A DNA stretch of 64,000 nt from Chelydra serpentina (lineage: Eukaryota > Chordata > Testudines > Chelydridae). The position numbers were made by a program, and so were the translations under genes. Below, piece after piece: positions 44,300 to 53,577 of this stretch (positions are counted from its first letter, which is position 1; each line of letters opens with the position of its first letter). The stretch lies in NCBI GenBank assembly GCA_037349315.1, contig JBAIAC010000158.1, positions 1,113,743 through 1,177,742 on the forward strand, read 5' to 3'. Below the pieces are notes generated by a model that did not search any database, was not told where the DNA came from, and saw only the letters and a program-made list of their open reading frames with translations.

Positions 44300-45560
44300 G
44301 GGGAACAACACCCCACGACTTTTAAAAATGGGAGGGCTCTGCCTTACCACTTTTTAATGACCATGAGGGCGAGTGAGGGTGGGGAGGGGGCGGAGAGCAG
44401 TGAGCGGGAGGCGGGTTCTTCCGGGGAAGAGGCAGCGTGGGAGCAGGGCCTTGGGGAGAAGAGGTGGTGCAGGGTCGTGGCCTCGAGTGGAAGGGATTGG
44501 GCTACTCTTCGAGCTCTGGTGACCGCTACTTGTAGGGAGCCTGCGCCGCTCCTGGTGGGACCGCAAGACCTCCCAGAGGAGAGAGAGCAGCCAGCAGAGC
44601 GGGGACAGGGTGGAACGGCAAGTGGCCGGCAATATGGCCAGACAGCAGAGGGAGAAATGGGCTTTCCCCCCAGGAGGTGAGAGGTGAACTCTGCAGCTGG
44701 GTTGTCATTGATCTAGGACAACAACGGTGAGTGAGGTGCAGTGAAGGATGGGGCACAACCAAAGAGCTTTTAGTTTCTGGATTTAACAATCCTGCTCCCT
44801 GGTGGGAGCTCCACCACCTGCCGTATTCGCATCGCGAATGTGAAGAACAAGACTCCAACCCCTCATTCGTCCCTGGCCTGGAGCACCAGAAATACGGGCC
44901 CTTCCTCCAGTCACCCTCTGCCCATCGAGATTAACCTATAGTCGTTAATGTGCATTTCCTGATCACCCACCATGTCCAAGTCCAGCTGCTCCAAGGCACT
45001 GAACATCGAGTGACTCCTCCTGGGGCCCCCGAATCCCTGCCACGTTCCACGTGGCCACGTTTTCAGATGCCCCTTCCCCGGTACTGCCCTCGCTCAGCTG
45101 TGCAGAGGAGCTTCCGTACCCAGTCCCTGCCCTTCACTGCCCAGCACTCCCTCTGGCAACATCTCCGAGGGCCACCCTGCCTCTCCCCACCCTATTGGGT
45201 CAACCAATAAGTCACGTGGAACAGTCAGCGCCCGTCCCTCATTGCCCTCCAAAAGCGTGGGAGAAAAACTCAGAGGGGAGGAGCCCTCCCCGCTCCCTTG
45301 AAGCACCCAAGTGCCTTTCTCCATAGGTGAACATTCACCTCACTCTGAGCACCCTACCTCTTCTGCTGCAGATTCCCCTTCCTTCCCTTCCCCGGCCATC
45401 TCTGCTTGATCCAACACTGCAAAACGGTTGCTCTGGGGAAGTGCCATACTGCCTACCGCAACCGCAGCTGGCAACATGATGCCACATGACCCCCTTGCAG
45501 CCAGTGGGACATTAACAACTCCAGAAGGCTTTCTTTCCTGCCTCTTCCTTCAGGAAACCT
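44300..45560. other. Non-coding stretch, nothing recognised
   Basis: GC-rich sequence with short overlapping open frames on both strands. No domain, RNA gene or repeat boundary could be supported. It may extend the decayed LINE at 45560-46130. Confidence 0.35.
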
Positions 45561-46130
45561 TCACAAAAGTCTCCTTGTGACTCTGCTCTCCTCCCGCCTG
45601 CGCCTGGTGGGGTCAGACATCTCACCACCCAGCTGGGCCCCGTCACCCTTTTCCTGGTTACATGGGGATGGTCTGGTCCCTGTTACCCCAGCCAGCACTT
45701 CACCAGGGGCCTCCACTGACTGTGCTCCCGTCCCTACCCCTCTGCTTCCCTCACTCATCTGCACTAGCTCCTCCAGGCTCACTGTGCTACCCCTGGGTCC
45801 ACTGCTCTCCCCATCCCTGGGGCATGGACCCTCCACTCCTTTGACTTCTGAGGACGGTGTATACCTGGCCACTCCTGTATCCTGTTCCCTTGCTTCCTGA
45901 GCACGCTCCACCTGCACGCGTGCACCTCTCGGATATGTCACGCCTCTGGACAACTGAGGTACACGTGTCCCTGCCTCCCACACACATTGCAACGATCCCC
46001 TGCTGGCTGTCCTCCGTCCTGTGCTCCGGGGACTCCCAGTGCAGACAGCGCCGGCTAGAGCACCCGGAACTGAAGTGCTCGGATGAGCAGCAGCTGAAGC
46101 AGGCCTTAGGCTGTCCCAGACATAACCCCG
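45561..46130 (-). pseudogene. LINE ORF1-type remnant with CCHC zinc knuckles
   Basis: On the minus strand CFSCCSSEHFSSGC (about 46099-46055) fits C-X2-C-X4-H-X4-C. A second knuckle CLHWESPEHRTEDS keeps the spacing but has lost two cysteines. A third, CNVCGRQGHVYLSC (about 45992-45950), is intact in another frame. Three consecutive knuckles are typical of Tx1/L1-type ORF1 and ZCCHC3-like proteins, which bind nucleic acid. The frame change and missing cysteines make it a dead remnant. Class assignment is tentative. Confidence 0.55.
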
Positions 46131-46229
46131 CTCCGACCCAACGTAAAACATATTTGGAACATGTCGTAACTGGTCACCCTCGTGCCTTAAAAGCTCAGCT
46201 GTCTCCCAGAATTCACCCGTCCACAACTC

Positions 46230-46850
46230 GAATTGCAATTGGGCACAGCACTGGCCTCTGACTTGGGCAGGGGGCGGAGCCTTGCAGGGGAGGAGGCGGG
46301 GCTTACATTTCACTGAGACGGTGCAGGGGGTGGGGCCACAGAGAGCAGCAGGGATTCATGGTGAGGGGGGCACAGCTCCCCCAATCTTCTGTCTACTCCA
46401 CATCAGCCCCCCACCACTGGCCACAGCTTGTCACTTCTCCTCCTTGAGAAACACTCTTTGTGCCATACCCCGACAGGCCACCGGGTGGCGCTGCTGATCC
46501 AGGGGAAAGAGTCTGTCCATTACCCCGACTGGCCACCGGGTGTCGCTGCTGCTCCAGGGGAAAGAGTCTGTGCATTACCCCGACTGGCCACCGGGTGCCG
46601 CTGCTGCTCCAGGGGAAAGAGTCTGTGCATTACCCCGACTGGCCACCGGGTGTCGCTGCTGCTCCAGGGGAAAGAGTATGTGCATTACCCCGACTGGCCA
46701 CCGGGTGTCGCTGCTGCTCCAGGGGAAAGAGTCTGTGCATTACCCCGACAGGCCACCGGGTGCCGCTGCTGCTCCAGGGGAAAGAGTCTGTGCATTACCC
46801 TGACTGGCCACCGGGTGTCGCTGCTGCTCCAGGGGAAAGAGTCTGGTCTC
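46230..46850 (+). repeat. Dispersed module with 55-bp minisatellite, copy 2
   Basis: The module starts at GCAATTGGGCACAGCACTGG, shared with 51590, then GGGCGGAGCC, GGCGGGGCTTACATTTCACTG and GGTGGGGCCACAGAGAGCAG. Seven 55-bp units follow at 46440-46845. Three frames stay open, so the overlapping long frames carry no gene signal. Confidence 0.85.
46440..46845 (+). promoter_or_regulatory. Tandem CTCF-like motifs, array 2
   Basis: Seven motifs start at 46475, 46530, 46585, 46640, 46695, 46750 and 46805. The first reads CCACCGGGTGGCGC, only one mismatch from the CTCF core consensus; most others have two. All are on the + strand with 55-base spacing. Confidence 0.5.
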
Positions 46851-46859
46851 TTTAGCCCC

Positions 46860-47095
46860 GTAGTGTGCACCTGCCCTTAGGCTCTCTACACTCACACCTG
46901 CTGTAGCACTTTGCAGCAGACAGTCACTGCGGCGACGGGAGGTGTTTCCCATCACTGTAGTAGTCAGGTTGACAGAAGAATTCTTCCACCCATCTAGCGC
47001 TATCTACGCCAGAGCTCCGCTCAGCTCAACTACATTGGTTAGGAGGGTGGATTTTTCACCCCCAGAGAGAGGTAGCTATGCAGTTAAGTGTCCAG
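46860..47095. mobile_element. MITE-like repeat fragment
   Basis: GACGGGAGGTGTTTCCCATC, GAAGAATTCTTCCACCC and GGTGGATTTTTCACCCCC match a palindromic reptile MITE type that I recognise in outline. The self-complementary stretches are visible. Ends are not defined. Confidence 0.5.
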
Positions 47096-47221
47096 AATAC
47101 ATCAGCCCAGCTCCCACCCCAGCCTAGTGCCCCAGCCTCCACCCAGCCCCAGAGTGGGCTGCGTGGCCCCAGCCACCCCAGAACCGGAGCGCCGGGATGT
47201 CAGGTTACGGGGCCCCGACTA

Positions 47222-47345
47222 GACCTGCCATTGACTCGCGTGGCTCTGCTCCATCAGCCGGGGCGGGCCAGGCTGCAGACGTGACTCAGGCATGGGCAGC
47301 ATGGCCGCGCTCCCCTGACGGGGCATGAAGCAGGCCAAGAGCTTT
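47222..47345. repeat. Displaced segment of the tRNA-Asn/Met module
   Basis: CCTGCCATTGACTCGCGTGG to GGCCAAGAGCTTTGTGCAG matches 26780-26900 closely. There it lies after tRNA-Met, while here it lies before tRNA-Asn. The block was rearranged after duplication. Confidence 0.8.
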
Positions 47346-47639
47346 GTGCAGCCCACAGGGAAGCGGGAGGGAGGCATCTTTGAGCCGGTGAGTGTCGTCC
47401 GTTTCTCCCTTGCCGCTTGGGCAGAGGCGGGAAGGGAGTGAAACGTGCCCGGATGAAGGTTCTGCGCGTAGGCCTAGGATTAAGCCCGAGCCCCCGGCCT
47501 GGCTGCTGGGAGATGGGTTTCTGAGTAACATCCAGCGCACTCTTCGGACCACCAGCTGGGAGCAGTGAGGCCAAGAGGGACGGTGTTGAGGCAGCAAAAG
47601 GGGCTCTTCAGGGTCGAGGAAACACCACGGGGTTACCAC

Positions 47640-47713
47640 CGTCCCTGGGTGGGTGAGAACCACCAGCCTCTCGGTTAACAGCGGAACGCGCTGACCCATT
47701 GCGCCACAGAGAC
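47640..47713 (-). pseudogene. tRNA-Asn (GTT), full length, probably inactive
   Basis: On the minus strand, acceptor GTCTCTG pairs with CAGGGAC (one T-G pair). The D arm is standard and the loop CTGTTAA has GTT. Length with discriminator G is 74. The anticodon stem has a C-C mismatch, and the T loop reads TTCTCAC, losing the purine and A expected at positions 57-58, which weakens the B box. It is more complete than the remnant at 26200-26258. Confidence 0.8.
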
Positions 47714-47838
47714 ACATAGATACAAGTCTGCTGTTGCCAAGGCTGCTGCCTCCCAGCCGGCGCATCTGCCTGCCAGCGTTAGAGCTCACACGGTCCGGAT
47801 GCTGGAGGCTGGGTACTGGATACGGCAGGTGAAGAGGC

Positions 47839-47909
47839 AGCAGAGTGCCACCGGAGACACCTGCTGGCCTATAAAGCAGAGGTTGATGGATCGAAACCAT
47901 CCTCTGCTA
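47839..47909 (+). pseudogene. tRNA-Met pseudogene
   Basis: The acceptor (AGCAGAG/CTCTGCT) and the T arm (GATGG-ATCGAAA-CCATC) are perfect. The D arm and anticodon arm are scrambled (CTGCTGGCCTATAAAGCAG), so no CAT anticodon remains. It is the paralogue of tRNA-Met at 26382 and sits at the matching place after tRNA-Asn. Confidence 0.85.
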
Positions 47910-48220
47910 GGCATGTGCTTCTTTCTTTTTGCTCTGGGCCTTCAAGTGAGGTGGTGACCAGCAGAGCGCCAAGAGCCTAGGCCATGAGGCAAGAGGTGGC
48001 TGAGGCGGTGGCCTGCCAGGGAGCTCCCCGGCCCCTCTGGCTGCCTGGGCTCAAGGCAAGAGACAGGCCTGGGTGTGGTGAGGGCTCTTGTCCTGGCGTG
48101 AGGCAGCAGTGCATCCTCGTCCCCTTTTCCCACCCACACCGGCAGGCGGCTGCTGCGGGAGAGCACTAGGGAGGCTCTCGGGTTGCTGGGGAGCTCCTTG
48201 TGACTGTCAGATTTTACACT
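47910..48220. repeat. Tail of the tRNA-Asn/Met module, copy 2
   Basis: Similarity to 26454-26760 continues through GCCAAGAGCCTAGGCCATGA and AGAGACAGGCCTGGG. Short open frames are shared by both copies but are interrupted differently, so no gene is supported. Confidence 0.8.
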
Positions 48221-48750
48221 TGGATTAAACCCGAGTACCCAACGTGGCTGCTCGGGAGCTCCCAGAAGTGATTAAGGGACAGAAACTCCTAAGTGCCCTT
48301 AGTAACAAGGGTTTGGGGTTCACGAGGCCGGTAACGGGGTCACCATGTCGGCCTTGTAACTCTGGGTGTCAGGTCGCTGTGTAGCTTTGATCTAGAGCTT
48401 TCATGCCAACGACCGACCAGCAACCCACAGCCTCACCCTGGGTCTGCCCCACCTGGTTACTCCTCGCAGGCTGACCTGACCCCCCCTTCCAGCCCTGGAT
48501 TCACCCCCCAATCATCCTACTGCCACTTCGAGCCACAGATGTGGAGCTGCTGACGGAGGGAGCTGGGACTCTAGGATGGGGTTCTTCTCGAAAGATGGCT
48601 GGCAGAAAGGTGGGGCTCAGCTCTGTCAGCGACCTGCCCCGGTGACAGGGGATGTGACATTTCTGTAAGTGCATAAAGGGGGTATTTGGCGTCCAAGTGA
48701 ATGTGAGGAAAGTGCAATTATGAGAGGGAATTTTTGTGTTTCATTTGTTT
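48221..48750. other. Non-coding stretch, nothing recognised
   Basis: No gene, tRNA or clear repeat is seen between the tRNA module and the split tRNA-Arg. Confidence 0.4.
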
Positions 48751-48752
48751 CC

Positions 48753-48993
48753 ACTTCAGTGGGCTAATGGCTAAGGGGAAGGATAGCTGAGTGGTTTGAG
48801 CGTTGGCCTGCTATATCCAGGCTTGTGAGTTCACTTCTTGAGGGGGCCATTTAGGGATTGGGGCAAAAATTGGGGTCTGGTCCTGCTTTGAGCAGCGGTT
48901 TGGACTAGATGATCTCCTAAGGTCCCTTCTGACCCTGATATTCTATGATTCTATGGAAGCCAGAGATAGTGGGTTCAAGTCCCACCCGGGGTG
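48753..48993 (+). pseudogene. tRNA-Arg (CCT-type) split by a SINE
   Basis: The 5' part CAGTGGGCTAATGGCTAAGG (48757-48776) matches the vertebrate tRNA-Arg(CCT) acceptor end and D arm. The 3' part AGCCAGAGATAGTGGG through CCCACCCGGGGTG (48958-48993) matches its variable region, T arm and acceptor. About 180 bases of SINE lie between them. Around 12-15 bases holding the anticodon are gone, so the anticodon class rests on flanking identity. It cannot make a tRNA. Confidence 0.82.
48777..48957 (+). mobile_element. Tortoise-type tRNA-derived SINE with CR1-like tail
   Basis: The tRNA-like head is GGATAGCTGAGTGGTTTGAG with a B-box-like GTGAGTTCACTTC. A body with GGGGCCATTTAGGGATTGGGG follows, then the CR1-like 3' end GGTCCCTTCTGACCCTGATA and TTCTATGATTCTATG. 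This structure is the well-known turtle SINE that borrows CR1 machinery. A possible short target duplication is GGAAG. Confidence 0.88.
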
Positions 48994-49406
48994 AAAAAGG
49001 TGTTTTCTGCCTGTATATTGCAAAGAAACCTTGGTCTTAGTTTCAAGGAAGCTGGGAGATGTTTGAACACAAAGTTCTGGATCCTCCAATACACCTGGGG
49101 GCTTCGGCCAAGTCGGTGCAGCCCTGTGCGCCTCTGGTTCGCAGTGGGGTGCAGTTCATTTCCCCACCTCACGGGGGCACTGCGCACTTCCAGGCAGGAG
49201 CAGTGGTGTAAGCATCATCATTAGTGTTAGCCAACCCAGCAGGAGTGCTGCCCTGTCACTCTCCTGGCTTGTTTTGGGGATGGCCTCTCCCACCTGCCTC
49301 CCAACTCCAGCTAACGGGAGCAGCTGCTGTTGTCTCTGTTTTGCCTTCTCCCAGGAAGTGGGGCTGCCCCAGAGACTTATCTGTGACAAGTTTGGTTTGA
49401 GGCAGG

Positions 49407-50539
49407 TGTGACGGGTTGGGTCACAGAGACCTGCTTGGTGCTGCCACCTGGTGTGTAAAGGCTACTTTTACCCCTGCTTCCAGGCCTTTTCCAGCTAGAG
49501 ACTCCCGAATCCTGTCTGTTTTGAGCCAGATTCCACTGATCTGCTGCAAACACAGACTCCGGTCCGAGCCAAGTCCACTAATCACGGTTAGGCTCCTGGA
49601 AGTGCTCTTGCCTTTGACACCCAGGTGCCCAGCTCCCTAAGCGGTCTAAACCCTTAATACATCCGTTTTACCCTGCATAAGGCTTATACAGGGTAAACTC
49701 ATAAATAGTTCGCCTTCTATTTCAAAGCTAGAAAGATATGCAAAGCTGTTTGCTTTCCCCAGGTAACAACTCGTACTCAAGGAAACTTAATAAGTAAAAA
49801 GTGATTTTAATAAGTACAGAAAATAGGATTTAAGTGATTTCAAGTAGTGAGAGACAGAACAAAGTGAATTACTAAATAAAATAAAATAGAACACGCAGTT
49901 CTATGTCTAATCAAACTTCACACAGATATAAAAACCTCACTAGGTCCAGTAAACAGGCTATCTTCCACTTAGCCTGGGTCCAGCAATCACTCACCCCCCT
50001 AATGTCTTTGTTCTTTGTTCAGTCTCTTTCGGGTGTGTCCTGGGGCGGGGGGGTGGAGAGTCTCTCTCTTTAGCCAGCTGAAGACAAAATGGAAGGGTCT
50101 TGCAAGGGCTTTTATAGCCTCTCTTCCTCTCCCTGTGTAGGATCCAGTTGCCCTGGAGTTTAGGGATCACATGGGCAAGTCACCTGTCCATGCGCCCTAA
50201 CCAGTCTAACCAGTTGCATCCTTGACTGGAGCCCCGATGTGGATTGGGGTCTGCACCTTTTTTGGCTGTTAAGTACTTGTACTTAACTTGCACATGCCTT
50301 CCTCTGGACCTGGTCCCATGTTCTTACAAAAGCTATGCATAAAACCAGCAAATATAAAACCAATGTTCATAACTTGAACCACAACAATGATACATGCCTA
50401 CAAACAGGAGGAATAAATTCAGTAGGTGATAACTTTCACAGAGATATGTTACATGGCACATGTAGCATAAAACATGTTCCAGTTACACATATATAGTTAT
50501 AAGCATCTCCCCATAGAGTTTTATGGGGACACTGTCACA
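49407..50539. mobile_element. Solo LTR (1,133 bp) with 5-bp target duplication
   Basis: Ends are TGTGACGGGTTGGG and GGGGACACTGTCACA, with inverted tips TGTGAC/GTCACA. GCAGG flanks it at 49402-49406 and 50540-50544. The interior is AT-rich in the middle (ACTAAATAAAATAAAATAG). There are no internal genes. Confidence 0.9.
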
Positions 50540-50709
50540 GCAGGGACTGGGCCAGTTTCATCAGAGAAACAAAAAATGTTGACTGGCTCTAGCCCTGTTC
50601 CTGCTCTTCTATGGGAAGCACAGGCTGCATTACCCTGACTAGCCAGCAGGCGGGTGTGGAAGCGTGTACCCTCGAGAGCCACCTGGCAGAGTGAGGGTAT
50701 GCGTGCACC

Positions 50710-51580
50710 TGTTATCTACCAGGGCACAGTACTAAGGTTCGTGTGGATGTTCGGAGGGAACCCCCCTGGAGCAGATGGGAACCACACAGACACCGAGGCA
50801 ATAAGGCTAGAAATTTCAGCTTTATTGCCAATGACACTTATAACCTAGGTTTACAATACACAATTAATGCAAAAAACAAGATTACTCCTATTAAAAACAG
50901 CAACAGTCCTTGGAGTTGTTCTAAATCCCAATAATTACTTGGGATGAGCCATGGACTAGTAGAATTAGAGGAATAATACATAGGATACTTTTACAACAAT
51001 GAATTACAATTGAAGGGGAAGGGGTAAAGCAAAATATTAAAACAATAAGGTATTAAAGAATACTTACGAATACAAACCCGTATACAAACATTACGGCCGG
51101 CACACGCTGAGTTGGGGGAGGTTTTCGGGTTGATCAGGCCCGAATTGCGAATTCGTGACTGCTATGTGTCTTCGGTTCCTCCTCTCCCTCCCTCGGAGGG
51201 ACGAGACAGATATACCTAAGATGACGCGTCCTTGGGGCCAGAATGACGCGTTTTTTGGGGGGCAGTTTTTTGTACCAAATAAGGTAAAAAAAAGAGACCT
51301 GTTTCTGTTTCTCCCTTGACTATTTCCCCATATCTGGTGGAGAGACAGGGGAGAACGGGGGAGGGGGGGCTGCCCCCCTCAGCAGTTACAAATTCTGAGA
51401 AGTTGTTTTGTTCATTTGGGCGGTTAAGCAAGATCACTTCCCTGGGGGGTGAGATGGTGGTGTGTGCAATTCTGACTGCCACAGATAGCAACCCTGTTTA
51501 GAGGCAAGCAGGGCCCCTGAATATGTATTCTCGAGGGCAGGGCAGAAAATAGTAACCCGAGGGGAGCAATTCTTATAACA
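50710..51580 (-). mobile_element. LTR-like sequence, probable
   Basis: The ends TGTTAT and ATAACA are inverted. A minus-strand AATAAA lies in a palindromic stretch near 50815-50830. No matching target duplication was found. The short open frames are not gene-like. Confidence 0.45.
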
Positions 51581-51783
51581 GCGGGGCAATGCAATTGGGC
51601 ACAGCACTGGCCTCTGACTTGGGCAGGGGGTGGGGCCTTGTAGAGGAGGAGGCGGGGCTTACATTTCACTGAGACGGTGCAGGGGATGGGGCCACAGAGA
51701 GCAGCAGGGTTCATGGTGGGGGGGCAGCACAGCTCCCACAATCTTCTGTGTACTCCACCTCAGCCCCCCGCCACTGGGTAGAG

Positions 51784-52070
51784 CAGGGGTCTCAAACACG
51801 TGGCCCGCAGCCCGCCATAGGCACCAGCTCCACTGGCAGCCAAGCTCCAAACATTACTGAGTGTTTATATTTTATTCAAAACCCCTCTTGGCATTACAGT
51901 TTTTAAAAAGTTAATACAGTGACTTTTACTAGAATACTATATTACGCTGCTTTTTTTCATGTTTGATCATACTTTTGTATCATTGTATGAAAAGGTTTCA
52001 GTGATGCGGCCTCGGGCCAATTTACTAGTTCTCATGCGGCCCTCGTGGGGATTTCAGTTTGAGATCCCTG
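51784..52070. mobile_element. 287-bp hAT-like MITE with perfect 8-bp target duplication
   Basis: The ends CAGGGGTCTCAAAC and GTTTGAGATCCCTG are inverted with one mismatch. GGGTAGAG occurs at 51776-51783 and 52071-52078. The paralogous module has the uninterrupted site near 21690 (CCACTGGGTAGACGCTGG) and, inverted, near 59600. An 8-bp duplication fits hAT. Confidence 0.93.
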
Positions 52071-52139
52071 GGGTAGAGGCTGGCACTGCCCCTGCTGGCC
52101 ACAGCTTGTTACTCCTCCTCCTTGGGAAACACTCTTTGT

Positions 52140-52510
52140 GCCATACCCTGACAGGCCACCAGGTGTCGCTGCTGCTACAGGGGGAAGAGTCTGTGCATTA
52201 CCTGGACTGGCCACCAGGTGTCGCTGTTGCTGCAGGGGGAAGAATCTGTGCAAAGAGAAAACAAGAAAAATATCTGTGGCACCTTAGAGACTAACAAATT
52301 TATTTCAGCATCAGCTTTCGTGGGTTAAGAACCCACTTCATCGGATGCATGGAATGGAACATACAATAATCAGATCTTTATACACGCAGAGAAACATGAA
52401 AAGGTGGGAGTGTCTATATCAATGTTAAGAGGCTAATTAATTGAAAGGAACTGTTTTACCCCAACTGGCCACCGGGTGTCACTGCTGCGCCAGGGAAAGA
52501 GTCTGTTGTT
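52140..52510 (+). promoter_or_regulatory. CTCF-like motifs, copy 3
   Basis: Motif starts are at 52153, 52208 and 52466. The first two read CCACCAGGTGTCGC, one mismatch from the CTCF core consensus, closer than most units in arrays 1 and 2. All face +. Confidence 0.5.
52258..52440 (+). mobile_element. AGACTAAC-family retroposon, fragment
   Basis: CTGTGGCACCTTAGAGACTAAC, AGCATCAGCTTTCGTGGGTT and ACCCACTTCATCGGATGCAT appear in the normal order, followed by AT-rich sequence. It splits the 55-bp unit series of copy 3. Confidence 0.75.
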
Positions 52511-52683
52511 CTGGGTCCCAATCCATTGCAGCCGTCCTGTCAAGCCATCGTGACCAAAGAACGGGCTCCGGTAGGCATGAGTCACCCAGCAGGAGGGCAA
52601 AGATTCACTCTTGCACAAGCAAGAAAGGGGAAGCTTAGCATATTGCACTCCAGAGCTTTTCCAGAAGCCAGCACAGATACAGG

Positions 52684-52748
52684 AGGTTCTACCGAGGTTT
52701 GAACTCAGATGATAAGAATCAGAGTCTTGACTGTTTGACCAGGGGACC
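52684..52748 (-). pseudogene. tRNA-Gln pseudogene
   Basis: On the minus strand the T arm and acceptor end (CTGAGTTCAAACCTCGG then TAGAACC) are close to vertebrate tRNA-Gln. The 5' end GGTCCCCTGG is weaker. About seven bases of the anticodon arm are deleted, so no anticodon can be read. Confidence 0.62.
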
Positions 52749-52769
52749 AGCTCACATTATGCTGTCTGG

Positions 52770-53264
52770 GTACTTACGACACTCAGCTGTCATGTTTGCA
52801 CTCTGCACTCAACGCTTCTCTCCAGCTGCTTCCCCTCTTGGCACTTTTACTCCTCCCCTGTCTCTGGTGCGATCTCTCTCTCTCTTCCATTGGCTTTCCC
52901 AGCCCCTGTCGCCATAGAACTTGCATGTACCCAAGGACTTTACCTTACTGTGGCCAGCTATTTTGTATGTTCAGCTGCTGCCATTTGAAACCCAAACATC
53001 ACATAACTAGGAAGAATCTTAAGCCTTTGTGAGTGAAACTCAGAGACCTGCATTCTTGTAGTATATGAATCAGGTTGAAAGGATGGAAGAGAAATTTATG
53101 GAGGAGAGTGAATGAACAGTGATCTCGGCTTTAGGTGCCCCGATATATTGTTGTTATGGCTAGAAATACTAGCAATGGCTTGAAATAGTGAGCAGATTGT
53201 TGAAATTAGGAGAATTGGTGACTCAGTAGAGCTTGTGATGCTGACCCACTCGGAGTCCCTAGAG
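52770..53264. other. Non-coding stretch, nothing recognised
   Basis: AT-balanced sequence with short overlapping open frames. No gene or repeat family was recognised. Confidence 0.4.
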
Positions 53265-53477
53265 CAGTGGTCCCCAACGTGGTGCCCGTGGGTGTCATGG
53301 CACCCACCAGGGCATTTATGTGCACCCGCAGTCAGGGCCTGCACCAAGGAAGGAAGAGGAGAGGAGCATCCGCTGGAGAAGCGTCGCCACCGAAATGCCG
53401 CCAAGAAGTGTCGCTGCCACCACACTCTGATGAACGGATGAATGTGCTCTTGGCCACAGAAAGGTTGGGGACCACTG
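53265..53477. mobile_element. 213-bp hAT-like MITE
   Basis: The terminal inverted repeats are CAGTGGTCCCCAAC and GTTGGGGACCACTG. The flanks CCCTAGAG and CACTATAG are an imperfect 8-bp duplication. The interior is GC-rich with no coding sequence. The open frames across it are chance. Confidence 0.88.
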
Positions 53478-53577
53478 CACTATAGGTTATGTTCTTGTTA
53501 GCATACGCTATAAAAGATTATGTAAAGGTACATACATTGGAGAATTCCGAGGGAGCTTTTCTCAGGGCAAGGAGCTA

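Larger units (their letters stand above)
51581..52510 (+). repeat. Dispersed module with 55-bp units, copy 3 (interrupted)
   Basis: The flank GGGCACAGCACTGGCCTCTG to GGTGGGGCCAC-type sequence matches copy 2. A MITE at 51784-52070 interrupts it. Two 55-bp units follow (52140-52250), then an AGACTAAC-family insertion (52258-52440), then a third unit (52455-52510). Confidence 0.85.

Noticed and set aside
45561..46313. A 250-residue minus-strand frame as a host gene.
   Set aside because: Zinc knuckles lie partly in other frames and two cysteines are lost. It fits a decayed LINE ORF1.
50710..51580. A confident solo LTR call with target duplication.
   Set aside because: The ends are inverted (TGTTAT/ATAACA), but flanking bases do not form a duplication. 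Kept only as probable.
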